In this document: in pieces, positions 6,614-13,412 of the stretch
How positions within the stretch are numbered: the stretch's first letter is position 1
Layout of the letters: each line of letters starts with the position of its first letter
From: CAYHMW01 sp964357925
GTDB taxonomy: Bacteria > Patescibacteriota > Microgenomatia > UBA8517
DNA: 23,891 nucleotides
NCBI GenBank assembly: GCA_964357925.1
Contig: CAYHMW010000016.1
Location: 1-23,891 of the forward strand
Direction: 5' to 3'
Notes under the pieces: model-generated
Databases searched by the model: none
What the model was told of the DNA's origin: nothing
Seen by the model: only the letters and a program-made list of their open reading frames with translations
Translations under genes and position numbers: made by a program

Positions 6614-7383
6614 ACACAGAGAATAAAAAAGATCAGACAATTAATGCATTAAATGCTATTATTTTGTCTCACAGAGAGTATTTGTTTAAAGAACCAAAAA
6701 ATGAGCATGTTGTGTTTGTTATGTCAGGAGGACTTGATTCAACAATTGGGGCTGCTAAGGTTATTGAAGAGTGGGGTTCTATTATTCACCCTCTGTTTAT
6801 ACGTAGACACGCTAGGGCTACTAAATATGAAGAAAAAGCCTTTGATTTAGTTGCAGGTGATTATAAAGAAAGATTTAAAGGCAATTTTTTGGAGCCAAAA
6901 AAAATAGAAATAGAAGTACCACCTACGGACTTAAAGTCATGTCTATCTGACATGAGGCTAAAGAAAACTGGCCATGCTATGAGAAATGCGGTTCTACAGT
7001 CTATTGGGGTACAATACGCAGCCTGGCTTAATGACAATAAAGGTCTTAATATAAGGACAGTTTTAGCTGCTAATGTAGGTAATGATTTCCTGCCTCACTC
7101 AAGTATTCAAGCTTATAGAACCACTACTATATTAGTATGCACAGATCAAAATGATTGGAATTGGCAAATAGCTTCTCCATTTACGGAGCCTACATTAAAA
7201 GGGCGCCCTTTGTTTAAGGCAGATAATATTAAATGGGCTGTTTCTAAGAAGTTACCTTTGCAGTACACAAGAACCTGCATTAATGACTGTGAAGTAGCTG
7301 ATAGAGACTGCGGTGAATGTGTTGATAGATTGAAAGCGTTTAATGAGGTAGGAGTTAAAGATCCAATAGAATACCAAAAATAA
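6610..7383 (+). CDS. QueC-like ATP-pyrophosphatase (b)
   Basis: The 257-residue protein is a paralogue of the product of 4152-4943. It has PP-loop SGGLDS (39-44), GHAMRNAV, DFLPHSSIQAYR and WNWQIASP, closely matching the first copy. The QueC GQ motif is lost (IRRHARATK). The zinc site is rearranged: C223, C234 and C237 align with three QueC cysteines, the fourth position is R240 (CGECVDR), and an extra C227 (TCINDC) could take its place. Family membership is secure; the substrate is likely a carboxylate that is activated with ATP, but may differ from QueC's and from that of copy (a). Confidence 0.82.
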   Translation: MNTENKKDQTINALNAIILSHREYLFKEPKNEHVVFVMSGGLDSTIGAAKVIEEWGSIIHPLFIRRHARATKYEEKAFDLVAGDYKERFKGNFLEPKKIEIEVPPTDLKSCLSDMRLKKTGHAMRNAVLQSIGVQYAAWLNDNKGLNIRTVLAANVGNDFLPHSSIQAYRTTTILVCTDQNDWNWQIASPFTEPTLKGRPLFKADNIKWAVSKKLPLQYTRTCINDCEVADRDCGECVDRLKAFNEVGVKDPIEYQK

Positions 7384-7387
7384 ATTT

Positions 7388-7945
7388 ATGATGACGATTA
7401 CGTTTATTACAGGAAATCAAAAAAAAGTTCAATCTGCACAAGCGGCATTGGATAAATTTGGTATTAAGGTTTTACAAGAGAAAATCGACACACCTGAAAT
7501 CCAAGATAAAAATATACGAAAAGTGGCTGAATATTCGGCTAAGTATGCATCAGATAAATTGAATAAATCAGTTATAAAAGTTGATGTCGGATTTGAAATA
7601 GAAGCATTAAATGGGTTTCCTGGACCTTTCTCCAAGTTTATTAACGAGTGGTTATCTCCAGAAAAGATTTTGAAACTCCTTGAAGGGGAGAGAAATAGAA
7701 GCGCAAAATTTATAGACGTTGTAGCATATTGTAGTCCAGGCAAAGAACCGATTAGTTTTATAGCAGAGACCAAAGGGAATATTCATGAGAAAGCTTTCGG
7801 AGAAAATGGTTGGGGAATAGATGAAATGTTTATTCCAGATGGATTTAAAGCGACTTTAGCCAGTTTGCCTGATGAAGAGAGAGTGAAAGTATGGAATACA
7901 GAACATTGGAATAATCTTGCCCAATACCTTACTAAAGAAAAATAA
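7388..7945 (+). CDS. HAM1/ITPase-family nucleotide pyrophosphatase (b)
   Basis: The 185-residue protein begins with two Met codons (ATGATG); either could start it. It has ITFITGNQKK (TGNxxK), the acidic loop VDVGFEIEALNG with D66, and GFPGPFSKFI, close to the eukaryotic/archaeal ITPA form. The base-recognition C-terminal loop, usually SHR, reads TEHWNNL, so the Arg is lost. It is the second HAM1 copy in the operon, adjacent to the second QueC-like gene (4-bp gap), mirroring the first HAM1-QueC pair. Predicted to release PPi from an NTP or dNTP; a changed base preference is inferred. Confidence 0.82.
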   Translation: MMTITFITGNQKKVQSAQAALDKFGIKVLQEKIDTPEIQDKNIRKVAEYSAKYASDKLNKSVIKVDVGFEIEALNGFPGPFSKFINEWLSPEKILKLLEGERNRSAKFIDVVAYCSPGKEPISFIAETKGNIHEKAFGENGWGIDEMFIPDGFKATLASLPDEERVKVWNTEHWNNLAQYLTKEK

Positions 7946-7946
7946 T

Positions 7947-8501
7947 ATGGCAAGAGTATATGTAGGTGGTCCTAGTGGAAGTGGTAAAACGGTAGCCTGT
8001 AAGACGGTTGCGCAGGAATTAGGTATTTCATGCCTTACTGGTTCTGAGATCATGATGAGGGCTTCAGGCGTTTCAACGAGAGATGATTTAGAGCAGCTTC
8101 CAGAAAGTACAAAAAATGAATTAAGGCTCCATGCGTTTGAATCATATTATCAATCAACCCCGAATCTGGTTATTGATGGTCATTTTTACCTTACCGAAAC
8201 AGATATAAAGTATTTTGATGCTTATCTTTTTGTTGAAATAGATTCTGAAAGATTGATCGAGATTAGAAATAGCGACGACACCAGACAGCGTAGCACAGAT
8301 CGTTCTGTAATTGATCAAGAAATAGTTCAGTTGCACGAAAGGGTCGATAAATTGGAGTCCGAGTTTGGTATAAGGGTTATCAGAATTAAAAATGATAGTA
8401 CGATGGATGAGTTGACAAGAAGCATTGAAGGTGCTTATCTTTCAGCGTTCTCAGACGAAACAAGAAGAGAATTGTTTATTCGAGGAAAGGAAAGAAGATG
8501 A
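7947..8501 (+). CDS. P-loop nucleoside monophosphate kinase-like protein
   Basis: The start is ATG 7947, one base after the stop of the preceding gene, giving 184 residues beginning MARVYVGGPSGSGKT. The Walker A motif is GPSGSGKT (8-15). A middle strand NLVIDGHFYL followed by DAYLFVEID and an Arg-rich segment RNSDDTRQRSTDR fits the lid of adenylate/cytidylate-kinase-like enzymes. The last 50 residues are charged helices. In this context it could phosphorylate a modified NMP made by the operon. Exact family and substrate are not recognisable. It overlaps the next gene by 4 nt. Confidence 0.75.
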   Translation: MARVYVGGPSGSGKTVACKTVAQELGISCLTGSEIMMRASGVSTRDDLEQLPESTKNELRLHAFESYYQSTPNLVIDGHFYLTETDIKYFDAYLFVEIDSERLIEIRNSDDTRQRSTDRSVIDQEIVQLHERVDKLESEFGIRVIRIKNDSTMDELTRSIEGAYLSAFSDETRRELFIRGKERR

Positions 8502-9151
8502 GCATATTTTCAGATCACCAAGTAAAAGATCTCGTAGCTGAAGGAGAGATTGTTATTGATCCCTACTTCGATGTATTTCAGGGACCAAATTGCTATCATT
8601 GCCATTTAGGAAATAAATTCAAAAAGATATCCCCTAGATACGTAAAAGGTAATGGTTTTTTTGATCCTTTAGAAAAGGTTCCAGACGATTTTTACCAAGA
8701 GTTTAAAGTTGAAGATGAATATATAATAAAGCCAGGGGAATTTACATTGGGTGAGACCTTTGAGTATTTTGGCGCCGGTGCTGATTACGTAATTAAGCTT
8801 CTTAATTCAAGCTCTATAGCAAGGATTGGTATATCTCAAGCTGCCTTAGGAATGATAAATGCGGGGTGCGGTATAAAAAAGCCAATTAAATTGACTTTAG
8901 AATTGATAAACAACGCTCCAATACCAATAAAACTTCGTATAACTAAAATCAATGATAAAGGAGTGGTTTTCTGGGGGACTGAAGTTTTGAAAGTTGTTAT
9001 TGAGCAAATGAATTCAAAACCAAAACGTCCTTACGATGAATGGAAATATGGGGTATATTCAAGTGATAGTAAAGTCGAAGGTACAAAAATGGCAAATAGA
9101 TTTGATGACAAAAATTTAGTGATTCCCGAGAATTCACTTTACTCTAAATAA
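8498..9151 (+). CDS. dCTP deaminase/dUTPase-superfamily protein, divergent
   Basis: The 217-residue protein has the classic N-terminus of Dcd (MSIFSDHQVKDLVAEGEIVI) and IKPGEFTLGETFEYF, then NSSSIARIGI with the S and R that line the active site (S104, R109) and LTLELINN with the catalytic-type Glu E135. Other signatures have drifted: PASYDLRLG reads PNCYHCHLG, and the TAH/G..DPG segment reads AALGMINAGCG. A C-terminal KRPYDEWKYG recalls the Dcd tail. It may deaminate or bind a pyrimidine nucleotide; activity as ordinary dCTP deaminase is uncertain. It is the last intact gene of the operon. Confidence 0.78.
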   Translation: MSIFSDHQVKDLVAEGEIVIDPYFDVFQGPNCYHCHLGNKFKKISPRYVKGNGFFDPLEKVPDDFYQEFKVEDEYIIKPGEFTLGETFEYFGAGADYVIKLLNSSSIARIGISQAALGMINAGCGIKKPIKLTLELINNAPIPIKLRITKINDKGVVFWGTEVLKVVIEQMNSKPKRPYDEWKYGVYSSDSKVEGTKMANRFDDKNLVIPENSLYSK

Positions 9152-9156
9152 ACAAC

Positions 9157-9223
9157 ATGTCAGACACAATCAATTCAAAACTACATTCAGTAATAGTAAA
9201 TGCAGTTATTTTTGATGGAGCAA
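9157..9223 (+). pseudogene. Start of a small gene interrupted by the IS element (continues at 9781-9851)
   Basis: An ATG 5 bp after the Dcd-like stop opens 22 codons (MSDTINSKLHSVIVNAVIFDGA) before the inverted end of the IS at 9224. Past the IS, 9781-9851 continues in phase if the two flanks are joined directly, giving a 45-residue protein that ends in AFNQKLTK. The family is not recognised. No target duplication is visible. Confidence 0.4.
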
Positions 9224-9780
9224 TGACAAGTACCCCTTAAACTACACACAGTTTCTATAATGGGACTGAGTGGAGGTGTATCTATGTGCAGAGGAAATCA
9301 TGTCTAAGGTTAAGGCTGGTGAAGCAGTTTCTGTAGTAGCAGGCCAGTATGGGGTGAGTGACAAGGCAATTTATAATTGGCTTAAGGGCAGAGTTACTAA
9401 CCAAGTGAGCTGGATGGAGCACTTGAGGCTTAAAAAGGAGAACCAGCAGTTGAAAGAAATAATTGGTGTTTTGACATTTGAGATTGAGAACTCAAAAAAA
9501 AGATATCTCGTTGAGGCAGTTCAGGCTAAAGTAGCAGGGCTCTCCAAATCTTTGCTATCAACCTTGTTTGGTTATTCCAGAAAAGGCATTTATCTAAATT
9601 CTGACAAAATTAAAAGAAGGACGAGCTTTTGAGGCAACAAATACTTCAAGTACTGGAGATTAACCCAAGTTATTAACTATTACAACAACAAAAGAATCCA
9701 TACAACCTTAAAAATACCACCAGCTCAGTTCAGACAAGAATTCGTTTATAAAGAGTGTGTACTAAAAGGGATACTTGACA
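9224..9780 (+). mobile_element. Deleted IS3-type insertion sequence with inverted ends
   Basis: The 26-bp left end (9224-9249, TGACAAGTACCCCTTAAACT...) and right end (9755-9780, ...AAGGGATACTTGACA) are inverted copies matching at 21 of 26 positions. Between them lies a transposase with its N-terminal HTH part and C-terminal tail but no catalytic core. At 557 bp it is about half the length of a usual IS3 element. A TATAAT at 9256-9261 lies just inside the left end. The element cannot move by itself, but might be moved by a related intact copy. Confidence 0.7.
9270..9780 (+). pseudogene. IS3-type transposase relic lacking the catalytic core
   Basis: The frame 9270-9632 encodes an HTH of OrfA type (EIMSKVKAGEAVSVVAGQYG then VSDKAIYNWLKG), a coiled-coil stretch LRLKKENQQLKEIIGVL, and the first part of OrfB (LFGYSRKGIY). 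A TGA at 9630 ends it. The same frame then continues with the typical integrase tail INYYNNKRIHTTLKIPPAQF. About 200 residues carrying the DDE motif are missing in between. The present GTG start at 9270 is not native-looking; homology seems to run into it without a proper start. Confidence 0.68.
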
Positions 9781-9860
9781 AAGAAGAGTTTCTTTACATG
9801 CACGAACTTGACATACAAGAAAAAGCATTCAACCAGAAACTAACTAAATAATTGATTTAG

Positions 9861-9870
9861 TACAATACCC
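9861..9870. repeat. Right copy of the 10-bp direct repeat flanking the island
   Basis: TACAATACCC matches 2443-2452 exactly and in the same orientation. It lies 10 bp after the end of the interrupted small gene. The surrounding gap (9852-9963) holds no gene that I can see. Confidence 0.3.
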
Positions 9871-9963
9871 AAAGACCTCACCAATCACTACAAATGAAAC
9901 CACCAAGTGAATATATGCAAATATCTGAGTAAAGTACGAAAGGTATACGTCCTATACAATAGT

Positions 9964-9992
9964 TTGTCATTCGAGTAAGTTAGCGCTAGAAT
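9964..9992 (+). promoter_or_regulatory. Promoter of the dTDP-rhamnose operon
   Basis: TTGTCA (9964-9969), 17-bp spacer, TAGAAT (9987-9992). The rfbA ATG is only 6 nt after the -10 box, so the mRNA would begin at the start codon. A TAGCGCTA palindrome (9981-9988) overlaps the -10 box, and TCGAGT is repeated at 9971-9976 and 9992-9997, 21 bp (two helical turns) apart; either may be an operator. Confidence 0.6.
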
Positions 9993-9998
9993 CGAGTG

Positions 9999-10856
9999 AT
10001 GAAAGGGATCATTCTTGCTGGAGGCTCAGGCACGCGGCTCTACCCACTCACCAAAGCCGTCAGCAAGCAGCTGATGCCTATCTTCGATAAGCCAATGGTT
10101 TATTACCCCCTCTCGACGTTAATGCAGGCTGGAATTAGAGATATTTTAATTATCTCCACAGAAAAAGACCTTCCAAAATTTATTGAACTTCTCGGTGATG
10201 GTTCGCAATTGGGCTGTCAATTTAGTTACAAAATTCAAGAAAAACCACGCGGTTTGGCAGACGCCTTTATTGTAGGAGAAGAGTTTATTGGAAGTGATAA
10301 AGTTGCAATGATATTGGGGGATAACATCTTTTACGGCTCCCAAATCGACGAACAGCTTAAAAATAACCTAGACATTGATGGAGGACTTGGCTTTGCTGCA
10401 AAGGTTACAAATCCTGCTCGCTATGGTATTTATGGTTTCGATAAAAATATGAAAGTAACTTCAATCGAGGAGAAGCCAAAAAAACCAAAGTCGAATTATG
10501 CAAATTCAGGCCTATATTTTTTTGACAATGAAGTTATTGAAATTGCCAAAAGTGTCAAACCAAGTGCCAGGGGAGAGCTTGAAATCACATCAGTGCTCGA
10601 CGCCTATCTTAAAAAAGGCAAACTTAGAGTATGTCTTTTAGATCGGGGGACAGCATGGCTTGATACCGGCACTTTTGATTCGATGATGCAAGCAAGTCAA
10701 TTTGTTCAAGTGGTTGAAGAGAGACAGGGCATGAAAATTGGATGTATTGAAGAGACGGCTTACAGGCAAGGGTATATTACAAAACTCGAGCTTCACAAAC
10801 TAGCTGAAGATTTAGTTAAAAGTGGCTACGGAACTTATCTAAAAAATCTCGAATGA
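9999..10856 (+). CDS. rfbA: Glucose-1-phosphate thymidylyltransferase
   Basis: The 285-residue protein makes dTDP-glucose from dTTP and glucose-1-phosphate, the first step to dTDP-L-rhamnose. The nucleotide-binding signature LAGGSGTRLYPLT (6-18) is followed by SKQLMPIFDKPM, then LGDNIFYG and EEKPKKPKSNYA as in RmlA. Its length is normal for the family. ATG 9999 is preferred to the GTG three bases earlier. The stop overlaps the rfbB ATG by 4 nt. All four rhamnose genes follow in pathway order. Confidence 0.96.
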   Translation: MKGIILAGGSGTRLYPLTKAVSKQLMPIFDKPMVYYPLSTLMQAGIRDILIISTEKDLPKFIELLGDGSQLGCQFSYKIQEKPRGLADAFIVGEEFIGSDKVAMILGDNIFYGSQIDEQLKNNLDIDGGLGFAAKVTNPARYGIYGFDKNMKVTSIEEKPKKPKSNYANSGLYFFDNEVIEIAKSVKPSARGELEITSVLDAYLKKGKLRVCLLDRGTAWLDTGTFDSMMQASQFVQVVEERQGMKIGCIEETAYRQGYITKLELHKLAEDLVKSGYGTYLKNLE

Positions 10857-11857
10857 AACTATTGGTTACTGGTGGTTGTGGGTTCATAGGAAGTACCTTC
10901 ATCCGCTATTGGCTGACGAGTCACCCCAAAGACAAAATTATAAATCTTGATAAATTAACTTACGCCGGCCATTTAAGCTCCACCAAAGACTTCCAAGGGA
11001 ATCCCAACTACAAACTCGCTAAAGGAGATATAACAAACGCCGATTTAGTGAATAAAATCACTCAAAATATCGACACGATTGTTCATTTCGCAGCAGAAAG
11101 CCATGTCGATAGATCCATTTCTGGCCCTCAAGTTTTTATAAAGACAAATATTATTGGCACCCAAATTCTTCTGGATGCTGCGCTTAAAAACAAAATAGGG
11201 CACTTCCACCATGTTTCAACCGATGAAGTTTTCGGTTCTCTCCCTCTCGATTCCAGAATAAAATTCGACGAAAATACGGCATATAACCCTCGCTCCCCCT
11301 ACTCAGCAAGTAAAGCCGCCTCTGACCATTTAGTCCGTGCTTACGGTGAAACTTACAACCTGTCCTACTCAATAACAAACTGCAGCAACAATTTTGGTCC
11401 ATATCAGGACCCTGAAAAATTTCTTCCTAGAATGATCACAAATCTTATTGACGGGAAGTCCCTGCCAATCTATGGTGATGGAAAATACGTGCGTGACTGG
11501 CTATATGTAGATGACCATGTCAAGGCAATCGATAAAGTTGTAAAAAAAGGAAGAATTGGAGAGACATATTTAGTGGGTGGTCTGACAAAAGATGTTAACA
11601 ACCTAGAAATCGCCAAGGCTCTCCTTAAAATATTTAAAAAAGACGTGTCTAGTTTACAGTTCGTCAAAGATCGCCCGGGCCATGACAGACGATACGCGGT
11701 GGACTGGGGTAAAATAAACAAAGAATTAGACTGGAAGCCAGAACATAATTTCGAAGATTGGCTGGCGAGTACTGTTGATTGGTATATAAATAATCAGTGG
11801 TGGTGGCGACCACTTAAAAAGAAAGCCGAAACATTCTACTCCAAAAACAACAAATGA
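10853..11857 (+). CDS. rfbB: dTDP-glucose 4,6-dehydratase
   Basis: The 334-residue extended SDR enzyme converts dTDP-glucose to dTDP-4-dehydro-6-deoxyglucose. The NAD motif is GGCGFIGS (7-14); HFAAESHVDRSI and STDEVFG are diagnostic for RmlB, and the catalytic YxxxK is in SPYSASKAASD. The tail KPEHNFEDWLASTVDWY is also typical of RmlB. Both ends overlap the neighbouring rfb genes by ATGA. Confidence 0.96.
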   Translation: MKLLVTGGCGFIGSTFIRYWLTSHPKDKIINLDKLTYAGHLSSTKDFQGNPNYKLAKGDITNADLVNKITQNIDTIVHFAAESHVDRSISGPQVFIKTNIIGTQILLDAALKNKIGHFHHVSTDEVFGSLPLDSRIKFDENTAYNPRSPYSASKAASDHLVRAYGETYNLSYSITNCSNNFGPYQDPEKFLPRMITNLIDGKSLPIYGDGKYVRDWLYVDDHVKAIDKVVKKGRIGETYLVGGLTKDVNNLEIAKALLKIFKKDVSSLQFVKDRPGHDRRYAVDWGKINKELDWKPEHNFEDWLASTVDWYINNQWWWRPLKKKAETFYSKNNK

Positions 11858-12414
11858 CAGATCCTTCGAAATCTCTTTTAAAAACTACTCTTCCAGGTTT
11901 ATACCTAATTGAACGAAAAACCTTCCCAGACGAGCGTGGTCTATTCCGTGAACTATATCAAAAGGATGAATTGGAAAAAGCAATAGGTTTTGAATTTAAT
12001 CCTGTCCAAGCTAATCATTCCGTCTCAAAGCCAGGTGTAATAAGGGGCTTACACGCCGAAAATTGGAACAAATTAGTCTATCCAGTAACAGGAAAAATTT
12101 TCGCTGCACTTGTGGATATTAGGCCAGAGTCAGAAACCTTTGCCAAAGTGGAAAACTTCATTTTCGACACAAGTATCGAACATAAAGCATTGTTTGTTCC
12201 CAAAGGCTTCGCCAATTCAATCTGTGTCTTGGGCGGTGTAGACGTACACTACATCTACTTGGTAGACGCCATCTACGACGGCTCAGACACCAAGGCAATT
12301 GCATGGGACGATCCGGATCTAAACATTGACTGGCCGGTCAAAAATCCAATAATTTCAGAAAGAGACAAAAATAACCCAAGAATTAGAGATTTATTCCCTG
12401 ACAAGTACAAATAA
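11854..12414 (+). CDS. rfbC: RmlC-like dTDP-4-dehydrorhamnose 3,5-epimerase
   Basis: The 186-residue cupin has FPDERGLFRELYQ, then NHSVSKPGVIRGLHAE with the catalytic-base-type His, and PKGFANSICVL. Compared with standard RmlC, the loop after RGLH is shorter (AENWNKLV), and the GFAHGF motif reads GFANSI, so the second His is lost. The 3,5-epimerase role is supported by the position between rfbB and rfbD, but a one-position epimerase remains possible. Confidence 0.86.
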   Translation: MTDPSKSLLKTTLPGLYLIERKTFPDERGLFRELYQKDELEKAIGFEFNPVQANHSVSKPGVIRGLHAENWNKLVYPVTGKIFAALVDIRPESETFAKVENFIFDTSIEHKALFVPKGFANSICVLGGVDVHYIYLVDAIYDGSDTKAIAWDDPDLNIDWPVKNPIISERDKNNPRIRDLFPDKYK

Positions 12415-13318
12415 AAACCACAAGCAAACCGTTCTAGTAACAGGTTCCAGAGGACTTGTGGGGTCTCGTTTTGTTGAGTTATATAAAAAGTCATACAACC
12501 TCCTTCTCCCAGACGAAAAAGAGTTTGATATTACAAACCTGGACCTTGTTAAAAACTTCACTGAGGCCCGTAAAATTGACGTAATTATTCATTTCGCAGC
12601 TTTCACAAACGTCAATGCTGCTGAAGTAGAGCGCGGAAACAAACAAGGGCTTTGTTGGAAGGTAAACGTAATCGGTACAGAAAACCTGCTAAAAGCAACC
12701 AAAGGTGAGGATATTCATTTTATTCATATTTCAACTGACATGGTCTTCTCGGGATCTGAGAGTGACCCAGGGCCATATAATGAAAACCACCCTTTGGAGA
12801 ATGACATTTCAAAACTAACCTGGTATGGCCACTCAAAGGCTGAAGGGGAAAAGGCAGTTCAAAAAGCATTAGGCGACAAAATGACAATTTTGAGACTTAT
12901 TTATCCCGTGAGGTCCAATTATCCCGAAAAGCTGGACTACCTTAGAAGCCCCCTTAAACGCTATAAAGAGGGCAATATTTATCCACTATTTACAGATCAA
13001 CAGATTTCAATAAGCTTCATTGATGAAATTGCAGTAGTTTTAGACAGAATCATTCAGAAACGAGCTTACGGCATCTACCATGCAAGTTCGCCAGATATAA
13101 CAACCCCTTATCGACTTATATTTGAGCTTATAAAATTGTTGTATAAAGATACCTCAGGTCTAGAAGAAATAACTTTAGAAGAATTTCTCAAAACCACGAA
13201 AAGCCCGAACTACCGATACCCAAAATACGGCGGTTTGTCAGTCAAACGTACTGAGAAAGACCTGGGTTTAAAGTTTAGCTCAACAAGGGAGATACTTCAG
13301 AAGCTTAGCTTGCATTAA
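12398..13318 (+). CDS. rfbD: dTDP-4-dehydrorhamnose reductase, non-standard start codon
   Basis: The SDR protein reduces the 4-keto group to give dTDP-L-rhamnose. It shows HFAAFTNVNAAE, HISTDMVFSG and the catalytic YGHSK. The NAD motif TVLVTGSRGLVGSRF is in frame but lies upstream of the first GTG (12458), so that start would destroy the Rossmann fold. Between the in-frame stop at 12350 and this motif there is no ATG, GTG or TTG. CTG 12398 (306 residues) or ATT 12389 are the best remaining starts, both inside the end of rfbC. A frameshift from rfbC or a sequence error are alternatives. Confidence 0.87.
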   Translation: MTSTNKNHKQTVLVTGSRGLVGSRFVELYKKSYNLLLPDEKEFDITNLDLVKNFTEARKIDVIIHFAAFTNVNAAEVERGNKQGLCWKVNVIGTENLLKATKGEDIHFIHISTDMVFSGSESDPGPYNENHPLENDISKLTWYGHSKAEGEKAVQKALGDKMTILRLIYPVRSNYPEKLDYLRSPLKRYKEGNIYPLFTDQQISISFIDEIAVVLDRIIQKRAYGIYHASSPDITTPYRLIFELIKLLYKDTSGLEEITLEEFLKTTKSPNYRYPKYGGLSVKRTEKDLGLKFSSTREILQKLSLH

Positions 13319-13338
13319 TTACTATCCTCTAGTATACT
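13310..13338 (+). promoter_or_regulatory. Promoter ahead of the glycan mega-protein
   Basis: TTGCAT (13310-13315), 17-bp spacer, TATACT (13333-13338). The -35 box overlaps the last codons of rfbD. Initiation near 13345 would fall on the first base of the terminator stem, so the mRNA would begin with a hairpin. Confidence 0.5.
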
Positions 13339-13343
13339 ACTTC

Positions 13344-13366
13344 ACCCGATAGTTATCGGGTTTTTT
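13344..13366 (+). terminator. Rho-independent terminator of the rhamnose operon
   Basis: ACCCGAT-AGTT-ATCGGGT forms a 7-bp GC-rich stem with a 4-nt loop and runs into six T residues (13361-13366). It lies 26 bp after the rfbD stop. This is the clearest terminator in the window. Confidence 0.8.
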
Positions 13367-13370
13367 ATGA

Positions 13371-13400
13371 CCAAGAAGTGAATAACTCTTGGTTTATTTT
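13371..13400 (+). terminator. Second, weaker hairpin with T-rich tail
   Basis: CCAAGA (13371-13376) can pair with TCTTGG (13387-13392) around a 10-nt loop, followed by TTTATTTT. It lies in the leader of the next gene, 20 bp before its ATG, and could be a back-up terminator or an attenuator element. Confidence 0.3.
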
Positions 13401-13412
13401 TGTCAAATATTT

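Noticed and set aside
4152..7383. Standard preQ0/queuosine pathway
   Set aside because: Neither FolE, QueD nor QueE is present, and both QueC-like proteins have lost the YPDCR substrate segment.
9630..9632. In-frame TGA between the two transposase parts, as if UGA were read as an amino acid (UGA-Gly code of Gracilibacteria/SR1)
   Set aside because: TGA is a normal stop for many intact genes here, including the kinase fragment at 218, the small membrane protein at 1808 and rfbA at 10854. The TGA marks decay at a deletion junction.
2341..9851. Composite transposon with identical IS ends carrying the operon
   Set aside because: The two transposase relics belong to different families and only the right one has recognisable inverted ends.
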